64,000 nucleotides of DNA, taken from assembly GCA_946186505.1 (NCBI GenBank), contig CAMHNI010000005.1:1-64000 (forward strand), given 5' to 3'. How positions within the stretch are numbered: position 1 is the stretch's first letter; the number at the start of each line of letters is the position of its first letter. Shown here in pieces: positions 63,305 to 64,000 of this stretch. The notes under the pieces are model-generated. The model was not told where the DNA came from and made no database searches. It worked only from the letters and a program-made list of their open reading frames with translations. The position numbers and the translations under genes were made by a program. The stretch is from an uncultured Prevotellaceae bacterium. GTDB taxonomy: Bacteria; Bacteroidota; Bacteroidia; Bacteroidales; Bacteroidaceae.

Positions 63305-63478
63305 TACGGAGGATTCTTTTGTGATAAATTAGGAATAACTAACCAATACTACGTCAAGTACCATCACGTCTATCTTTCCCGCGTGGCCCTTCAGGTCTCT
63401 GGCCGCACCGTAGTCGATTATATTAACCAGATAATAGCAATGATTATTCCTGTGAAATACATGTTCAAGTATAGTTAA
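63305..63478 (+). pseudogene. AraC-family regulator fragment
   Basis: The frame opens after a stop at 63302-63304 and reads FFCDKLGITNQYYV, YLSRVALQVSGRTVVDYINQ, then loses homology and stops at 63478. The LSRV..QVSGRTVVDYIN segment is the first helix-turn-helix of Bacteroidetes AraC-type regulators. No start codon or sensor domain is present, so it is a fragment. Confidence 0.5.
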
Positions 63479-64000
63479 ATCTTTACCGCAGAGATGTCCA
63501 CCAGTCCGTTGACGATGGCATAGATGGTGAGGCCTGCCGGACTATGAATCTGTAGCTTGCGGGCAATATTGCGGCGATGGGTGATGACGGTATTGGTGGA
63601 GATGCAGAGGTGGTCGGCGATTTCCTTGTTCGACATGCCCTGAACGAGCGATACGATGACATCCTTCTCGCGGTCGGAGAGGGCTTCAGGATTCTGACCG
63701 ATGCCGCCTTTGAAAACCATATCCGATATATTCTTGGTGACATCGCTTTGCTTTACCATCTGCTCCAGTCGTCGGATGGCGGGCACAAAGATATGATCCT
63801 CGACCTCGGCGTGCTGTCGTAGCCATACCTCGTTCTCGTAGATGTCATGGAGGGTGGCGGTGAGCTGGTTGTTGTGCAGGCCGTCCTGTGGCAGATACTT
63901 AATAATGAGTAGTTTCAACTCACGTAGTTTCTTGTCGGCTGCGCCATGATGCTTCGAAAAGGTCTCCACGTTGTAATCGTTTGTAGAATGTCCTTCCAAT
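63475..64000 (-). CDS. Hemerythrin-like/LuxR transcription regulator (5' end outside the window)
   Basis: At least 174 residues are visible. The N-terminal part has hemerythrin-type helices with HHGAADKKLRELK and WLRQHAEVEDHIFVPAI (His/Glu iron ligands). Residues about 105-165 are a LuxR/GerE helix-turn-helix: LSDREKDVIVSLVQGMSNKEIADHL and STNTVITHRRNIARKL. Hemerythrin domains bind a di-iron centre and sense oxygen or NO; coupled to a DNA-binding domain this suggests a redox- or NO-responsive regulator. The only start codon seen is a TTG at 63999, probably internal, and the gene likely continues past the window. Confidence 0.75.
   Translation of the reverse strand, partial: LEGHSTNDYNVETFSKHHGAADKKLRELKLLIIKYLPQDGLHNNQLTATLHDIYENEVWLRQHAEVEDHIFVPAIRRLEQMVKQSDVTKNISDMVFKGGIGQNPEALSDREKDVIVSLVQGMSNKEIADHLCISTNTVITHRRNIARKLQIHSPAGLTIYAIVNGLVDISAVKI

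Noticed and set aside
1..64000. tRNA, rRNA or complete insertion sequences
   Set aside because: I found no tRNA-like cloverleaf, rRNA stretch or transposase gene on reading the window; short or diverged ones could still be missed by eye.

Overview
The window looks like a chromosomal segment of a Prevotella-type member of the Bacteroidales, from gut or rumen. Three things point there. Most transcription units have a Bacteroidetes -7 box (TAnnTTTG), several with a TTTG box 19-20 bases upstream, and few genes have a Shine-Dalgarno site. Family content is typical: GldH, PSP1/RicT-like protein, DUF5689 lipoprotein, UpxY-like NusG, BspA-type leucine-rich surface proteins. Secreted hemicellulases end in a short tail of the form YxLxGxx...KGIxIxxGK. 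All assignments come from reading motifs; no database search was run.

Layout. 0-7.3 kb: rplS, a small conserved-looking ORF, a secreted GH127 arabinofuranosidase, a PerM/AI-2E permease, metF-holB. 7.3-16.9 kb: a minus-strand operon made of two repeats of one module, a giant BspA-like surface protein followed at once by a 61-residue peptide. 17.1-19.3 kb: PSP1 protein, gldH, tadA. 19.3-26.2 kb: lpxA-like gene and an RND efflux operon (adaptor, pump, outer-membrane lipoprotein), with paired palindromic repeats at the gene borders. 26.2-27.0 kb: non-coding repeat island. 27.0-31.3 kb: TPR protein and rsfS-ftsH-cdsA. 31.3-40.6 kb: HD hydrolase with a duplicated start region, DnaJ-like protein, queH, mfd carrying three in-frame repeat insertions, an orphan UpxY-like antiterminator, clpB. 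40.7-43.4 kb: GH10 xylanase with CBM6-like modules. 43.4-50.0 kb: a divergent locus (TonB-type barrel, DUF5689 lipoprotein and three-unit OB-fold-like lipoprotein facing a secreted DNase-I-fold hydrolase) that could be a nucleic-acid scavenging system. 50.0-62.1 kb: secreted carbohydrate-active proteins (Glyco_hydro_cc-like enzyme, collapsed GH30 gene, GH43, GH2, S9 peptidase, two-domain esterase). 62.2-64.0 kb: YjbR protein and gene debris (GNAT, MBL hydrolase, AraC), then a hemerythrin-LuxR regulator running off the window.

How it works together. GH10, the former GH30, GH43, GH2, the esterase and the distant GH127 fit breakdown of acetylated arabinoxylan-type hemicellulose. No SusC/SusD pair or hybrid two-component regulator lies in the window, so uptake and control must be elsewhere. 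GldH and the shared tails suggest type IX-like secretion for part of the secretome.

The most unusual signal is repeat biology. Several families of short repeats (palindromic CCCTCC..GGAGGG elements, AACGAA hexamer tracts, GGTGAAGG-type and GAATTAG-type stutters) lie inside open reading frames and are read through in frame, at signal peptides, termini or linkers of at least eight proteins. One such tract marks the junction of an internally deleted GH30 gene.
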